64,000 nt of DNA, taken from positions 186,001-250,000 of the forward strand of contig NZ_FOHU01000003.1 of the NCBI RefSeq assembly GCF_900111615.1. The letters run 5' to 3'. Made by a program: the position numbers and the translations under genes. The DNA comes from Natronincola peptidivorans (GTDB taxonomy: Bacteria > Bacillota > Clostridia > Peptostreptococcales > Natronincolaceae). Below the pieces are notes generated by a model. It did not search any database and was not told where the DNA came from. It saw nothing but the letters and a program-made list of their open reading frames with translations. This document shows, piece after piece, positions 52,981-60,394 of this stretch (positions are counted from its first letter, which is position 1; every line of letters starts with the position of its first letter).

Positions 52981-53037
52981 ATGGCGCCCAGATTATTGTT
53001 ATTAGCAGCTCAGGGAATTGTTTTGTCTGTAGGTTAA
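52981..53037 (+). CDS. 18-residue hydrophobic small ORF followed by a terminator
   Basis: A plus-strand ATG-to-TAA frame encodes MAPRLLLLAAQGIVLSVG. AGGG lies six bases upstream of the ATG and a strong terminator hairpin starts four bases after the stop, so promoter-like repeat, peptide and terminator form a complete mini-unit. The peptide could insert in the membrane, as small toxins or regulators do. Nothing beyond layout supports a function. The rest of the gap 52736-53156 holds only terminators. Confidence 0.3.
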   Translation: MAPRLLLLAAQGIVLSVG

Positions 53038-53041
53038 ATTT

Positions 53042-53117
53042 AAAAAGAGATCTCATAAGCAACAAGATGCCTATCATCTACTTAACTAAAGGCACTTTAT
53101 TACTGAGATCTCTTTTT
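53042..53117. terminator. Long bidirectional terminator between small ORF and sod gene
   Basis: AAAAAGAGATCTCA (53042-53055) pairs perfectly over 14 bp with TGAGATCTCTTTTT (53104-53117). The 48-base loop contains a further TGCC/GGCA pair. T-runs flank both sides, so it can end the minus-strand superoxide dismutase transcript and any plus-strand one. Confidence 0.75.
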
Positions 53118-53156
53118 TTAGTTTTAATGTGTTTACAAATTTATAGGAATAGAAGT

Positions 53157-53768
53157 CTATACCAGGCTGCTATATTGTTTGCTCACATAATCCCAATTAA
53201 CTAGATTCCACCATGCTTGAATATAATCGGGCCTTTTATTTTGGTATTTTAGATAATAAGCATGCTCCCAAACATCCAGCCCTAGAAGAATTCTATTACC
53301 CTCCATAAATGGGTTATCCTGATTAGGAGTTGAAGTTACCTCCAATTGATTATCTTTGTTGATGATTAGCCATGCCCAACCGCTTCCAAAACGAGTTGCA
53401 GCTGCTTTGTTAAAGGTCTCCTTAAAAGCTTCAAAGTTGCCAAAGCTTTTGTTAATTGCTTCCAATAACTGTCCTTTAGGTTCCCCACCACCATTAACCG
53501 ATAAAAGCTTCCAAAATAAACTATGATTGTAATGGCCTCCCCCATTATTTCTCACAGCCCAATATATTTCTTGAGGCAGGTCCTCCAAGAGACCAATAAG
53601 CTCTTCTATTTCCTTCTCCTTGAAGTCCTCATGCCCCTCAAGGGCTGAGTTTAAATTATTAACATAGGCTTGATGATGCTTTGAGTGATGTATCTCCATA
53701 GTTTCTTTATCAATAAAAGGCTCTAAAGCATCATAGGCGTATTCTAAATTTGGTAATGTGTGTTTCAT
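53157..53768 (-). CDS. sodA: Superoxide dismutase (Fe/Mn)
   Basis: A 203-residue Fe/Mn superoxide dismutase. Metal ligands are the histidine of [17 protein letters not shown] near residue 27, the histidine of [11 protein letters not shown] near 79, and the Asp and His of [14 protein letters not shown] near 164-168. The [10 protein letters not shown] and RFGSGWAWL stretches are typical of the Mn-type group, but metal choice cannot be set by eye. GGAGG precedes the ATG. A Fur-like box lies 60 bp upstream, so iron-dependent control is likely. It is transcribed alone. Confidence 0.93.
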   Translation of the reverse strand: MKHTLPNLEYAYDALEPFIDKETMEIHHSKHHQAYVNNLNSALEGHEDFKEKEIEELIGLLEDLPQEIYWAVRNNGGGHYNHSLFWKLLSVNGGGEPKGQLLEAINKSFGNFEAFKETFNKAAATRFGSGWAWLIINKDNQLEVTSTPNQDNPFMEGNRILLGLDVWEHAYYLKYQNKRPDYIQAWWNLVNWDYVSKQYSSLV

Positions 53769-53827
53769 TTTCTCTACCTCCTAAGGTTTATTTCTAAAGT
53801 TTCCTTAGTTATTATCTACCCCATTAA

Positions 53828-53846
53828 GATAATAATAATCATTATC
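53828..53846. promoter_or_regulatory. Fur-like box upstream of the superoxide dismutase gene
   Basis: GATAATAATAATCATTATC matches the classical 19-bp Fur consensus GATAATGATAATCATTATC at 18 of 19 positions. It lies 60 bp upstream of the start codon. Short direct repeats TTTCCTTAGTTAT (53800-53812) and CTTTCTTAGTTAT (53853-53865) flank it. A PerR site is a less likely alternative. Confidence 0.7.
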
Positions 53847-53869
53847 GATTAACTTTCTTAGTTATGTCC

Positions 53870-54142
53870 TCATTTTTTTATCTTCATCTGAAAGCTAAAA
53901 ATCTCTTCTTTAGATAAGCCTAATACTGGAATAGGGCTATTTATACTACCTTCATGCATCCTACCATCTTTATCTGCTACATTTTTGCCAATCAAATTTC
54001 TTGTTTCACTAGCTAAACTAATACCTAAAGCTGCAGTGGCGTTTGCAATTATACCCACTGGTAAGCTTCCATCCTCCTGATACTGAACTGCCTGATTTAA
54101 AGCCTTTACCCTTTTCAGCAGGTTATTGACTTTCAGTGGCTC
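53870..54142 (-). pseudogene. DUF2000-like gene remnant
   Basis: An open minus-strand frame whose translation matches the N-terminal half of DUF2000 proteins: DGSLPVGIIANATAALGISLAS, then GKNVADKDGRMHEGSINS and PIPVLGLSKEEI. It stops at 53870 after only about half of the usual 130-140 residues. There is no ATG at the proper place; the only candidate start (GTG 54058) is 14 bases from AGGAGG, and the frame is closed by TAA at 54145. Both ends are therefore missing. The decayed end abuts the Fur-like box of the sod gene. Confidence 0.5.
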
Positions 54143-54222
54143 TTACTGTTGATGATCTGATCCACCTTCGTAACTTGAGATAAGAAGTGTCACTATAATA
54201 AATTTATTCTATACATGTTTAA

Positions 54223-54248
54223 ACCGAGGGATTTTATTACTCCTCGGT
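54223..54248 (+). terminator. Weak terminator-like hairpin
   Basis: ACCGAGG pairs with CCTCGGT (7 bp, 12-base loop) followed by CTGCTTTT. It lies in the 480-bp gap before the methyltransferase leader; no gene clearly needs it. Confidence 0.35.
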
Positions 54249-54445
54249 CTGCTTTTGGAATATTAATAGAATTTTGTCCTTTATGGTACGGTTCACCTTA
54301 TCGTTGTAACTGCGGTTTTTTCGGTTTAAGAAGTGGTTCTGTTAAAATAATTTAACTATATTTGGGACAATATACCTGTCCCCTTGTCACACACTTATCC
54401 CTTCCCAGTAGATTAGATAGTATTCTAGTCCTTACAAACCTAATA

Positions 54446-54474
54446 TAGACAGTACCTTTGTCATAGGATATACT
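54446..54474 (+). promoter_or_regulatory. Sigma-A type promoter of the methyltransferase leader
   Basis: TAGACA (54446-54451), 17-bp spacer, TATACT (54469-54474). Transcription would begin near 54481, 26 nt before the leader-peptide ATG. Confidence 0.65.
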
Positions 54475-54506
54475 AAATATTAACAATACTAGAAAGGGTG
54501 TATTTT

Positions 54507-54563
54507 ATGTTGATACATAGTAAAAATGAGTCGGTATTAAGGCAGGAGGGATTTGCTATATAA
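54507..54563 (+). CDS. 18-codon leader peptide of the methyltransferase
   Basis: An ATG-to-TAA frame encoding MLIHSKNESVLRQEGFAI, with AAAGGG eight bases upstream of its ATG and a good promoter just before that. Codons 12-15 form the left arm of a 10-bp GC-rich hairpin, and the stop lies in the hairpin loop. The layout matches translational attenuators of erm- and cat-type genes, in which a stalled leader ribosome changes folding and opens the ribosome site of the next gene. Which stress stalls it is unknown. Confidence 0.6.
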   Translation: MLIHSKNESVLRQEGFAI

Positions 54564-54615
54564 TCTTTTATGTCTGCCCTCCTGCCATTCCAGTAAAAAC
54601 TAATTAACTGGAGGG
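54541..54615 (+). promoter_or_regulatory. Translational attenuator with mutually exclusive hairpins
   Basis: Arm 1 GGCAGGAGGG (54541-54550) pairs perfectly with arm 2 CCCTCCTGCC (54577-54586). Arm 3 TCCAGT (54589-54594) pairs with arm 4 ACTGGA (54607-54612), which overlaps the ribosome site GGAGGG (54610-54615). Arm 2 can instead pair with that GGAGGG. Arm 1 is inside the leader peptide codons. Thus free translation of the leader should release arm 2 to mask the ribosome site, while early stalling should keep arms 1 and 2 paired. Confidence 0.6.
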
Positions 54616-54622
54616 TTATAAA

Positions 54623-55363
54623 ATGGAAAAATATTTTTTTGAAGCCTTTGATGGCTTAACCAGGCTTGGTCCTGGTAGCAAAGAATCAACGTTAAAGGCT
54701 ATCGCTATGTTTGATAAGGCAGAAGAGCCTATTAGAATTTTAGATGTTGGCTGTGGTAATGGTATTCATACCCTGTTGCTGGCAGGAGCATTGCCCAATG
54801 CCTCTATTGTTGCAATAGATAACCATGCGCCTTATATCGAAAGCCTTAATCAATCGGCAAAGAGATATGGATTCTCTGACAGGGTAATAGGGAAGTGTCT
54901 TTCTATGTTTGAAATGGATTTTGAGGAAGATTCCTTCCACCTCATCTGGTCTGAAGGTGCTATTTATATCGCTGGATTTGAAAAGGCTCTTAGAGATTGG
55001 AAGAGGTTTCTTAAGAAGGATGGATATCTTATTTGCAGTGAAGTCATCTGGCTTACTGACCATCCATCAAAGGAGGCCTATGATTTTTGGCAGAAGGAAT
55101 ACCCAGAGATTGATACCCTAGAAAATAAAATACAGCAAATTAAAGCTGCAGGCTATCATTATCAATCTCATTTTACTACCCCTGTTACTGATTGGACGGA
55201 GCATTATTTTTCTCCTTTACAAAATAATCTCCATATCATGCGAGAAAAATATAAAGACAATGAAGTTGCAAAAGAGGTTATTGATACACTACAAGCAGAA
55301 ATTGATTTGTACTATAAATGTTTCTCTGAGTATGGCTATGTTTTTTTTGCTATGTCCAAGTAA
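54623..55363 (+). CDS. Class I SAM-dependent methyltransferase
   Basis: A 246-residue Rossmann-fold methyltransferase of the UbiE/COG2226-like kind. The SAM loop is ILDVGCGNGIHTLLLAGAL near residue 39, with the acidic VAIDNH after strand 2, and DSFHLIWSEGAIYIAGFEKALRDWKRFLKKDGYL as motif post-I to III. The start is MEKYFFEAFDGL, typical of a widespread Firmicutes family with unknown substrate. The ATG has GGAGGG seven bases upstream; that site is under the attenuator described above, implying inducible control. Plus-strand single gene with its own terminator. Confidence 0.9.
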   Translation: MEKYFFEAFDGLTRLGPGSKESTLKAIAMFDKAEEPIRILDVGCGNGIHTLLLAGALPNASIVAIDNHAPYIESLNQSAKRYGFSDRVIGKCLSMFEMDFEEDSFHLIWSEGAIYIAGFEKALRDWKRFLKKDGYLICSEVIWLTDHPSKEAYDFWQKEYPEIDTLENKIQQIKAAGYHYQSHFTTPVTDWTEHYFSPLQNNLHIMREKYKDNEVAKEVIDTLQAEIDLYYKCFSEYGYVFFAMSK

Positions 55364-55399
55364 ATCTGTTTGCTACTTCTAATAATTTCAGTGAATTTA

Positions 55400-55437
55400 A
55401 ACAAAAGACTATCCCTCTATGGGTATAGTCTTTTGTT
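55400..55437. terminator. Bidirectional terminator between methyltransferase and lepB
   Basis: AACAAAAGACTATCCC pairs with GGGTATAGTCTTTTGTT (about 16 bp, one bulge). It serves the convergent methyltransferase and signal peptidase genes. Confidence 0.85.
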
Positions 55438-55468
55438 CTGCCTTATACAATTAAGCAAGCTCTCCATG

Positions 55469-56086
55469 TTAATATTTACTTATTTTATCAAAGGGATAGA
55501 ACCTAAAAAGAACTTTTCCTACTACATTTTCCGTAGGAACAGGACCAATTTCTCTGCTATCTCTACTCATGTTTCTATTATCTCCCATAACAAAAACATG
55601 ATTTTCTGGTACCAATACTGATTCAAAATCACCGATCATAGCTTCTTTGATATAGTCTTCTACTAGGGCTGCGTCATTACGATATACAGTTCCTTCTTTA
55701 AACTCCAAAAAATCTCCAGCTTCCCCGATGACTCTTTTTATCCAAAAGTGTCTATCATTATTTTCCCTCATGATTCTTTTTATTAAGGGATTATCAATAA
55801 TCTCATCCATAAAAGTTCTCTCTCTGTCAACCCTGCTGTCAATAATGACGATATCACCATATTTAGGTGCATTACCTAATATATAGACACTTTTAAAAAT
55901 CATCACACGATCTCCAACCTTATCATCATGAAAAGAATCCTGACCTACTAAGGTTGGCTCCATGGAAGCTTCACTGATTATAGACGGCTGCACAATAAAT
56001 CCACTGATTAGTATCGAGAGCAGCACAGCAAAAATAAGGGTCCTTCCCCAATCGAAGATTTCTTTCATTATTCTTTTGCTTTTCAT
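55469..56086 (-). CDS. lepB: Signal peptidase I (S26)
   Basis: A 205-residue type I signal peptidase that removes signal peptides at the outer face of the membrane. One N-terminal helix (about residues 12-32) is followed by the catalytic serine in SEASMEPTL near 42, the lysine in FWIKRVIGEAGD near 115, and box E MGDNRNMSRDSREIG near 167. Length and form match Gram-positive SipS-like enzymes. Two in-frame ATGs exist: 56095 lies only two bases after AAAGG, 56086 lies eleven bases after it; the latter was chosen without certainty. Confidence 0.92.
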   Translation of the reverse strand: MKSKRIMKEIFDWGRTLIFAVLLSILISGFIVQPSIISEASMEPTLVGQDSFHDDKVGDRVMIFKSVYILGNAPKYGDIVIIDSRVDRERTFMDEIIDNPLIKRIMRENNDRHFWIKRVIGEAGDFLEFKEGTVYRNDAALVEDYIKEAMIGDFESVLVPENHVFVMGDNRNMSRDSREIGPVPTENVVGKVLFRFYPFDKISKY

Positions 56087-56455
56087 TTCATTCATTTCCT
56101 TTCTGAAATTTCATTGATTTTGATAATATATTAACTTTTTACATTGCTTGTCTTTACTCTTTAATCCGAAAAAGAGAATTTCTTATTTATATCCCTAAGG
56201 AAAAAAGAATCTATTCCTATGGTCTTTAAATCAGTATATGTATAAAAAAAATTAGTTCCGCCAGCTTCAATAGCGCCTAACATATTCTTTCATTTCTATT
56301 CTAAAAAAAATTTTTGTTCTATCTCGACTGCCTCTGAATTATAGAATATAGTCTTATGCTAAACTTATTGTATCATATTTAATATTTTTTGCATCTGTAT
56401 TTTCATAGAGAAAATCTTTGAAATAAATATAAATTTCACTCACTAAACTCAGACT
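56087..56455. other. 369-bp gap with a kinase remnant
   Basis: Apart from a short ROK-kinase-like remnant at 56161-56283 the gap is very AT-rich and shows no gene, terminator or clear promoter. Confidence 0.5.
56161..56283 (-). pseudogene. Remnant of a ROK-family sugar kinase N-terminus
   Basis: A 40-codon minus-strand frame starts MLGAIEAGGTNFFYT. The first ten residues match the start of bacterial fructokinases of the ROK family (M-GAIEAGGTKF, the ATP-binding phosphate loop). After about residue 13 the resemblance ends and a stop follows. No ribosome site is convincing. The match is short, so chance cannot be excluded. Confidence 0.4.
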
Positions 56456-56710
56456 GTGGCAGCAGCAGAGAGTATGACAAAAACATCAAATGAGTTGTCT
56501 ATTATTATTAATCAATTTAATCAGTCTTTGCAAAAGATTAGTGAAAACACAAAAGATTTCTCAGAATTTAACTATCATCTCCAAACCAATATTGATGGTA
56601 TGAACGTTGGTTTCGCAGATTTGACAGAAGACCTTGCTAGTCATAAGAATAGTATAAAGGAAATCAATAAAAGAATTGATACCCTACCCTTTAGCAGAAA
56701 AAAAGAATAA
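56456..56710 (+). pseudogene. Coiled-coil fragment resembling a chemoreceptor tail
   Basis: An 84-codon plus-strand frame with a helical, heptad-like sequence. Its beginning, in frame from a TAA stop just upstream, reads TVAAAESMTKTSNELSIIINQFNQ, similar to the end of methyl-accepting chemotaxis proteins; the remainder (KISENTKDFSEFNYHLQTN and on) is an unknown coiled coil. No ribosome site precedes the GTG at 56456 or the ATG at 56474. It may be the 3' piece of a deleted gene, or a real small coiled-coil protein. Confidence 0.4.
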
Positions 56711-56805
56711 AAAGAGGCCTTTATATTTCTACCATTTTTTATACCTGTTGTGTTTGTTAAATAAGCTAACTAAATCAGTGATTTACTAATAAAGAAGCAT
56801 TAATA

Positions 56806-58110
56806 TTAATGGGCCACCTTGGAGTAGCTTTCTTTTCCCATCATTCCTATAATCACACTATCGGTAAGCTTCATTCCTTCATCACATAATATTTTTAAAT
56901 TCTTTATTGTAGCTTCTGCTGTCTCAGCAATAATTCCATCTCCAGCAGGTACAATTTGATTATTTATTGCCAGTATCGTTGCCTGAATCGCAGCAGATGC
57001 AGAGGATGAAAGCTTCAATGCGCATCCTGCCTTTGCACCATCACAAACCATGCCGGTGATATTTGCCAGCATGTTTTTTATCACTCCATCCATTTGCGTG
57101 TAATCTCCACCCATTAACCATGTTATAGCTACTGCTCCTCCAGTAGCGGCAGAAACAGCGCAACCGCATAGTACTGAAAGCCTTCCTATATAATGTTTAA
57201 TATAGCCATTGATCATGTGACTAATTGCCAATGCCCTAGCCAACTTTTCTTCTCCAGCAGGATATTTTTTGCTATAGGCTATAATTGGTAATACAGCTGT
57301 TAGTCCATTATTACCGCTTCCATTACTGCTCATTACCGGCATTGTTATTCCTGACATTCTAGCATCTGCAGCTGCAGCCGTCAACATCATAGAATGGTTC
57401 ATTAAATCATCCGATAGAATACCTTTTTTTATATTGTTATAAATCGTTTTTCCTACACCCATGCCTACTTCTTTCTCTAATCCAGCTAGGGCTATTTTTT
57501 CATTCATTTCCATGCCTTCCAATAGGAATAGAAGCTTTTCATACTCTATTTCTTCTATAGCTCTTATTATATCCTCTATTTTTAAATTCCATAGAAGTCT
57601 TTTCTTATCTTCTTTTTGTGTGGTTTCTCTATCCTTATTTAATAGTACCTTTCCTGCTTTTTCTAAATAAACAAATTCATCATGTCTTCCTGCTATAACA
57701 ACCTTTATCACTTCTTCATCTGTATATAGTTTTACTTTGATACAAACCTTTTCCTTTGTATCCTCTATTCCCACAGAAATTTTTCCCTGCTTCAGCAGAT
57801 TCTTAGCCTTCTCCACATCCCTTGCTTTTGCTCCCTCCAACACTTGCAGTCCTTTTCTGCTTTCACCCCATACAATTCCTAAGCTAGCAGCAATATCAAG
57901 CCCCACCTCTCCTGTATGAGGTACCCCTACAGCAACTCCATTTTTATAAATGTTAGGTGAAACCAACACTTCTACCATTTTGATATTTGTAGAACTTGTT
58001 AACTCTCTAGCCTTTGCACAGGCTAATGCTACCGTCACAGGCTCTGTGCATCCCATGGCTGGCACCACTTCTTCTTTTAATGTATCTATAATTAACTCTT
58101 TTAGTTCCAT
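56806..58110 (-). CDS. cdsB: L-cysteine desulfidase / UPF0597 serine dehydratase-alpha-like protein
   Basis: A 434-residue enzyme of the Fe-S L-cysteine desulfidase (CdsB/YhaM) family, which breaks down cysteine to pyruvate, ammonia and sulfide. Family marks: VPAMGCTEPVTVALACAKA near residue 20, MPVMSSNGSGNNGLTAVLP, LCGCAVSAATGGAVAITWLMGG and GMVCDGAKAGCALK; the cysteines in GCTEP, CGC and CDGAKAGC likely hold a [4Fe-4S] cluster. The ATG at 58110 follows GGGGTG. The gene has a sigma-54 promoter and its activator gene directly upstream, as described for the cdsR-cdsB pair of Clostridioides difficile. Confidence 0.88.
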   Translation of the reverse strand: MELKELIIDTLKEEVVPAMGCTEPVTVALACAKARELTSSTNIKMVEVLVSPNIYKNGVAVGVPHTGEVGLDIAASLGIVWGESRKGLQVLEGAKARDVEKAKNLLKQGKISVGIEDTKEKVCIKVKLYTDEEVIKVVIAGRHDEFVYLEKAGKVLLNKDRETTQKEDKKRLLWNLKIEDIIRAIEEIEYEKLLFLLEGMEMNEKIALAGLEKEVGMGVGKTIYNNIKKGILSDDLMNHSMMLTAAAADARMSGITMPVMSSNGSGNNGLTAVLPIIAYSKKYPAGEEKLARALAISHMINGYIKHYIGRLSVLCGCAVSAATGGAVAITWLMGGDYTQMDGVIKNMLANITGMVCDGAKAGCALKLSSSASAAIQATILAINNQIVPAGDGIIAETAEATIKNLKILCDEGMKLTDSVIIGMMGKESYSKVAH

Positions 58111-58157
58111 TTTTATGCACCCCAATTTCATGATGATTTTTATTTATCTCTAATGAG

Positions 58158-58175
58158 AAGCAATTATCATGCCAA
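58158..58175 (-). promoter_or_regulatory. Sigma-54 (-24/-12) promoter of the desulfidase gene
   Basis: On the minus strand TTGGCATGATAATTGCTT matches the sigma-54 consensus TTGGCACGNNNNTTGCW with the invariant GG and GC 10 bases apart, 48 bp upstream of the desulfidase start codon. Confidence 0.8.
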
Positions 58176-58214
58176 TTGTGGCCCTTAGAAAACAACTATT
58201 ATTTGGAGATTCTG

Positions 58215-58227
58215 TCTCATAATGAGA
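58215..58227. promoter_or_regulatory. Palindromic upstream activator site candidate
   Basis: TCTCATAATGAGA is a palindrome about 46 bp upstream of the -24 element. Related sequences are TCTCAAAAGGAGA (58247-58259), TATCATTTTGAGA (58265-58277) and TCTCTAATGAGA (58147-58158). They may bind the sigma-54 activator; two of them coincide with the terminator hairpin of the activator gene, which weakens the case for those. Confidence 0.45.
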
Positions 58228-58238
58228 ATGCAATGCTG

Positions 58239-58281
58239 AAAAACAGTCTCAAAAGGAGAAATCGTATCATTTTGAGACTGT
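58239..58281 (-). terminator. Intrinsic terminator overlapping the activator stop codon
   Basis: ACAGTCTCAAAA (58243-58254) pairs perfectly over 12 bp with TTTTGAGACTGT (58270-58281), 15-base loop, followed by TTTTT on the minus strand. The stem includes the last codons of the activator gene. Confidence 0.75.
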
Positions 58282-60048
58282 TTCTATATCATATTCTTTT
58301 AGCTTTCTATATAATGTAGCTCTTCCTATCCCTAAGGCTTTAGCTGCTTTTGTAATAGCCTTGCTGTCATTTTTATAAAGATGAATAGCTTTCGTGATTT
58401 CTATTTTTTCCACTTCTTTTATTGGTAGAATTTTTCGAGGATTTGTGGTTTCAAATGCTATAGTTTTTTTGGTTAATCTATTGGGCAAATGCATGGCCTT
58501 AATTACTTGTTCATTACACATATTAACTGCATATTCAATTGTATTTTCTAACTCCCTTACATTTCCAGGCCAGCTATAGCCTTTTAAAATATCTATTGTC
58601 TGTAGATCTATGGCTTCTACCTGTTTCCCAAGCTTTTTGTTGCACTTATCCAGTAAATACTCTATTAGAATAAGAATGTCTTCACCTCTTTGTCGTAAAG
58701 GGGGAATGTTGATAGGGATAACATTTATTCGATAAAACAGATCCTCACGGAAGGATTTCTCTAGCACCTTTTCCTCTAAATCCTGATTTGTAGCAGCAAT
58801 GACTCTTACATCAATTGGTATATAGTCCTTGCCTCCCACCTTTTCAATCATCTTCTCCTGTAGCACCCTAAGAAGTTTACTTTGAAGATGTAAAGGCATG
58901 TCTCCAATTTCATCAAGAAAAAGTGTTCCTTTGTTTGCTAATTGAAACTTTCCTTCTTTACCTCCTTTTCTGGCTCCTGTGAAGGCCCCTTCTTCATACC
59001 CAAACAATTCACTTTCCAGCAGCTGTTCCGGGATAGCACCACAGTTTATGGGTATAAAAGGTTCTTTTCTCCTGTGGCTCTCATAGTGTATGGCTCTAGC
59101 AAACAACTCTTTGCCTGTCCCGCTTTCTCCTTGAATTAATATAGTGGAGGTAGAGTTTGCTGCCTTTTTTGCTTCAATTTTTACATTATTAAATTTATCG
59201 TTTTTTCCAATAATATTGTCAAATCCAGTAATGATAGTCCCCGTAGTAAGATCATTGACTGTATTCAATACATCTGAGATATTGCTGAAGGTAAAGACAA
59301 ATCCCACAGGCTTTTCTTCTAGGCTTATGGGTTTAGCATCATAAATCCCTCTAAAGCTATGCTTTTTTCCCCTATAAAAAAATTGTCTGTTTTTTAAGGG
59401 ATAGTTTTTTTTCAAGAGGGAGGAAAAGCTAGCTTCTCCAGTAATCTCCTTTATATTCATGGAATAGATATCTTCTGTTTGCACCTTCAGCAGCTGTAGT
59501 GCTTTTTTATTATAACGTAAAATTTTCCCCTCATTATCCGCTGCTATAATACCCCTGTCTACAGAATCCAATACTACTTCTAATTCTTTTGCTAATGCTT
59601 TTATTTTATCTGTGTTTTCCATCTCAACCAACTTGGTAGAAATTAAATCTGCCATCTTGTTTAAAAATCTCATAAGATTATATTGATTATAGACAATAGC
59701 CTTTTTCTGTTCTTCATCAAAGGCTATAAGTCCAATAACCCCCACAATCTCCTCTTCTACCTTTATAGGACAGCATACCTCCGCATATTCTTTACAGACT
59801 TGAATATCGTCACATCTTAAGCATATTTCATGCTGCCGAGGATTCTCTATAATAAAATTCTCTCCTAATTTTACTGCCGCACCAAAGGCAGAATTTTCAT
59901 CGACTTTTCTCCCTATGCTGTCCTGATATCTTCCTGTCCCAGCAATCCGTTGAAGGTGATTATCTACAATCGTTACATCTACCTTAATTACACTGGCTAT
60001 AGCTTCACATATGTTTTGTACGCTAGAGATAATTTTCTTTAGTTCCAT
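58267..60048 (-). CDS. cdsR: Sigma-54-dependent activator (CdsR-like)
   Basis: A 593-residue enhancer-binding protein. An N-terminal sensor (1-150) contains a cysteine cluster CLRCDDIQVCKEYAEVCCPI near residues 75-95; a PAS-like domain follows (about 160-265: VLDSVDRGIIAADNEGKILRYN). The AAA+ domain (about 285-510) has GESGTGKE, ELFGYEEGAFTGA (the sigma-54-contacting GAFTGA loop) and DEIGDMP. A Fis-type HTH ends the protein (KAITKAAKALGIGRATLYRKLKEY). It lies just upstream of the desulfidase gene with a sigma-54 promoter between. ATG 60048 is nine bases from AAGG. Cysteine or redox sensing is inferred. Confidence 0.9.
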   Translation of the reverse strand: MELKKIISSVQNICEAIASVIKVDVTIVDNHLQRIAGTGRYQDSIGRKVDENSAFGAAVKLGENFIIENPRQHEICLRCDDIQVCKEYAEVCCPIKVEEEIVGVIGLIAFDEEQKKAIVYNQYNLMRFLNKMADLISTKLVEMENTDKIKALAKELEVVLDSVDRGIIAADNEGKILRYNKKALQLLKVQTEDIYSMNIKEITGEASFSSLLKKNYPLKNRQFFYRGKKHSFRGIYDAKPISLEEKPVGFVFTFSNISDVLNTVNDLTTGTIITGFDNIIGKNDKFNNVKIEAKKAANSTSTILIQGESGTGKELFARAIHYESHRRKEPFIPINCGAIPEQLLESELFGYEEGAFTGARKGGKEGKFQLANKGTLFLDEIGDMPLHLQSKLLRVLQEKMIEKVGGKDYIPIDVRVIAATNQDLEEKVLEKSFREDLFYRINVIPINIPPLRQRGEDILILIEYLLDKCNKKLGKQVEAIDLQTIDILKGYSWPGNVRELENTIEYAVNMCNEQVIKAMHLPNRLTKKTIAFETTNPRKILPIKEVEKIEITKAIHLYKNDSKAITKAAKALGIGRATLYRKLKEYDIETVSK

Positions 60049-60394
60049 TAAAATCATCCTTATCCTGGCACTTATTTATAGTTAGAAGAGGTCTCTCCTT
60101 CTTAAAGACCGCTTCTCTATAGTGGTTTATACTGAAATTATAATGACCTTTTTCTTTTTTGTCTATGTTTTCTTATATTTTTCCGCCATTTACTTGATTT
60201 ATTTCTTTGTTCCAAAGAAAAACAAAACCTATGTAAAAATTTGTGATTTGTTCAAATAATTAGTGAAAACCTATATTTAATAATGATAACGTTTGCCTTT
60301 TTGCCTTCTTATTCTATCATGGACATGCTATAATATAGGTAACTGGTTAATTTTAGTATTTGTTCTATACATAATGAAGAAGGGTGGCGATTAT
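60049..60394. other. Divergent promoter region between the activator and FIST genes
   Basis: This 346-bp gap holds a hairpin GAAG-a-GGTCT / AGACC-g-CTTC (60085-60115) in the 5' leader of the activator gene and an extended -10 promoter for the FIST gene. No small gene was found. A Fur half-site-like TAATGATAAC lies near 60281. Confidence 0.5.
60326..60334 (+). promoter_or_regulatory. Extended -10 promoter of the FIST-chemoreceptor operon
   Basis: TGCTATAAT is a perfect extended -10 element 61 bp before the FIST start codon. No close -35 match is seen. Confidence 0.5.
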
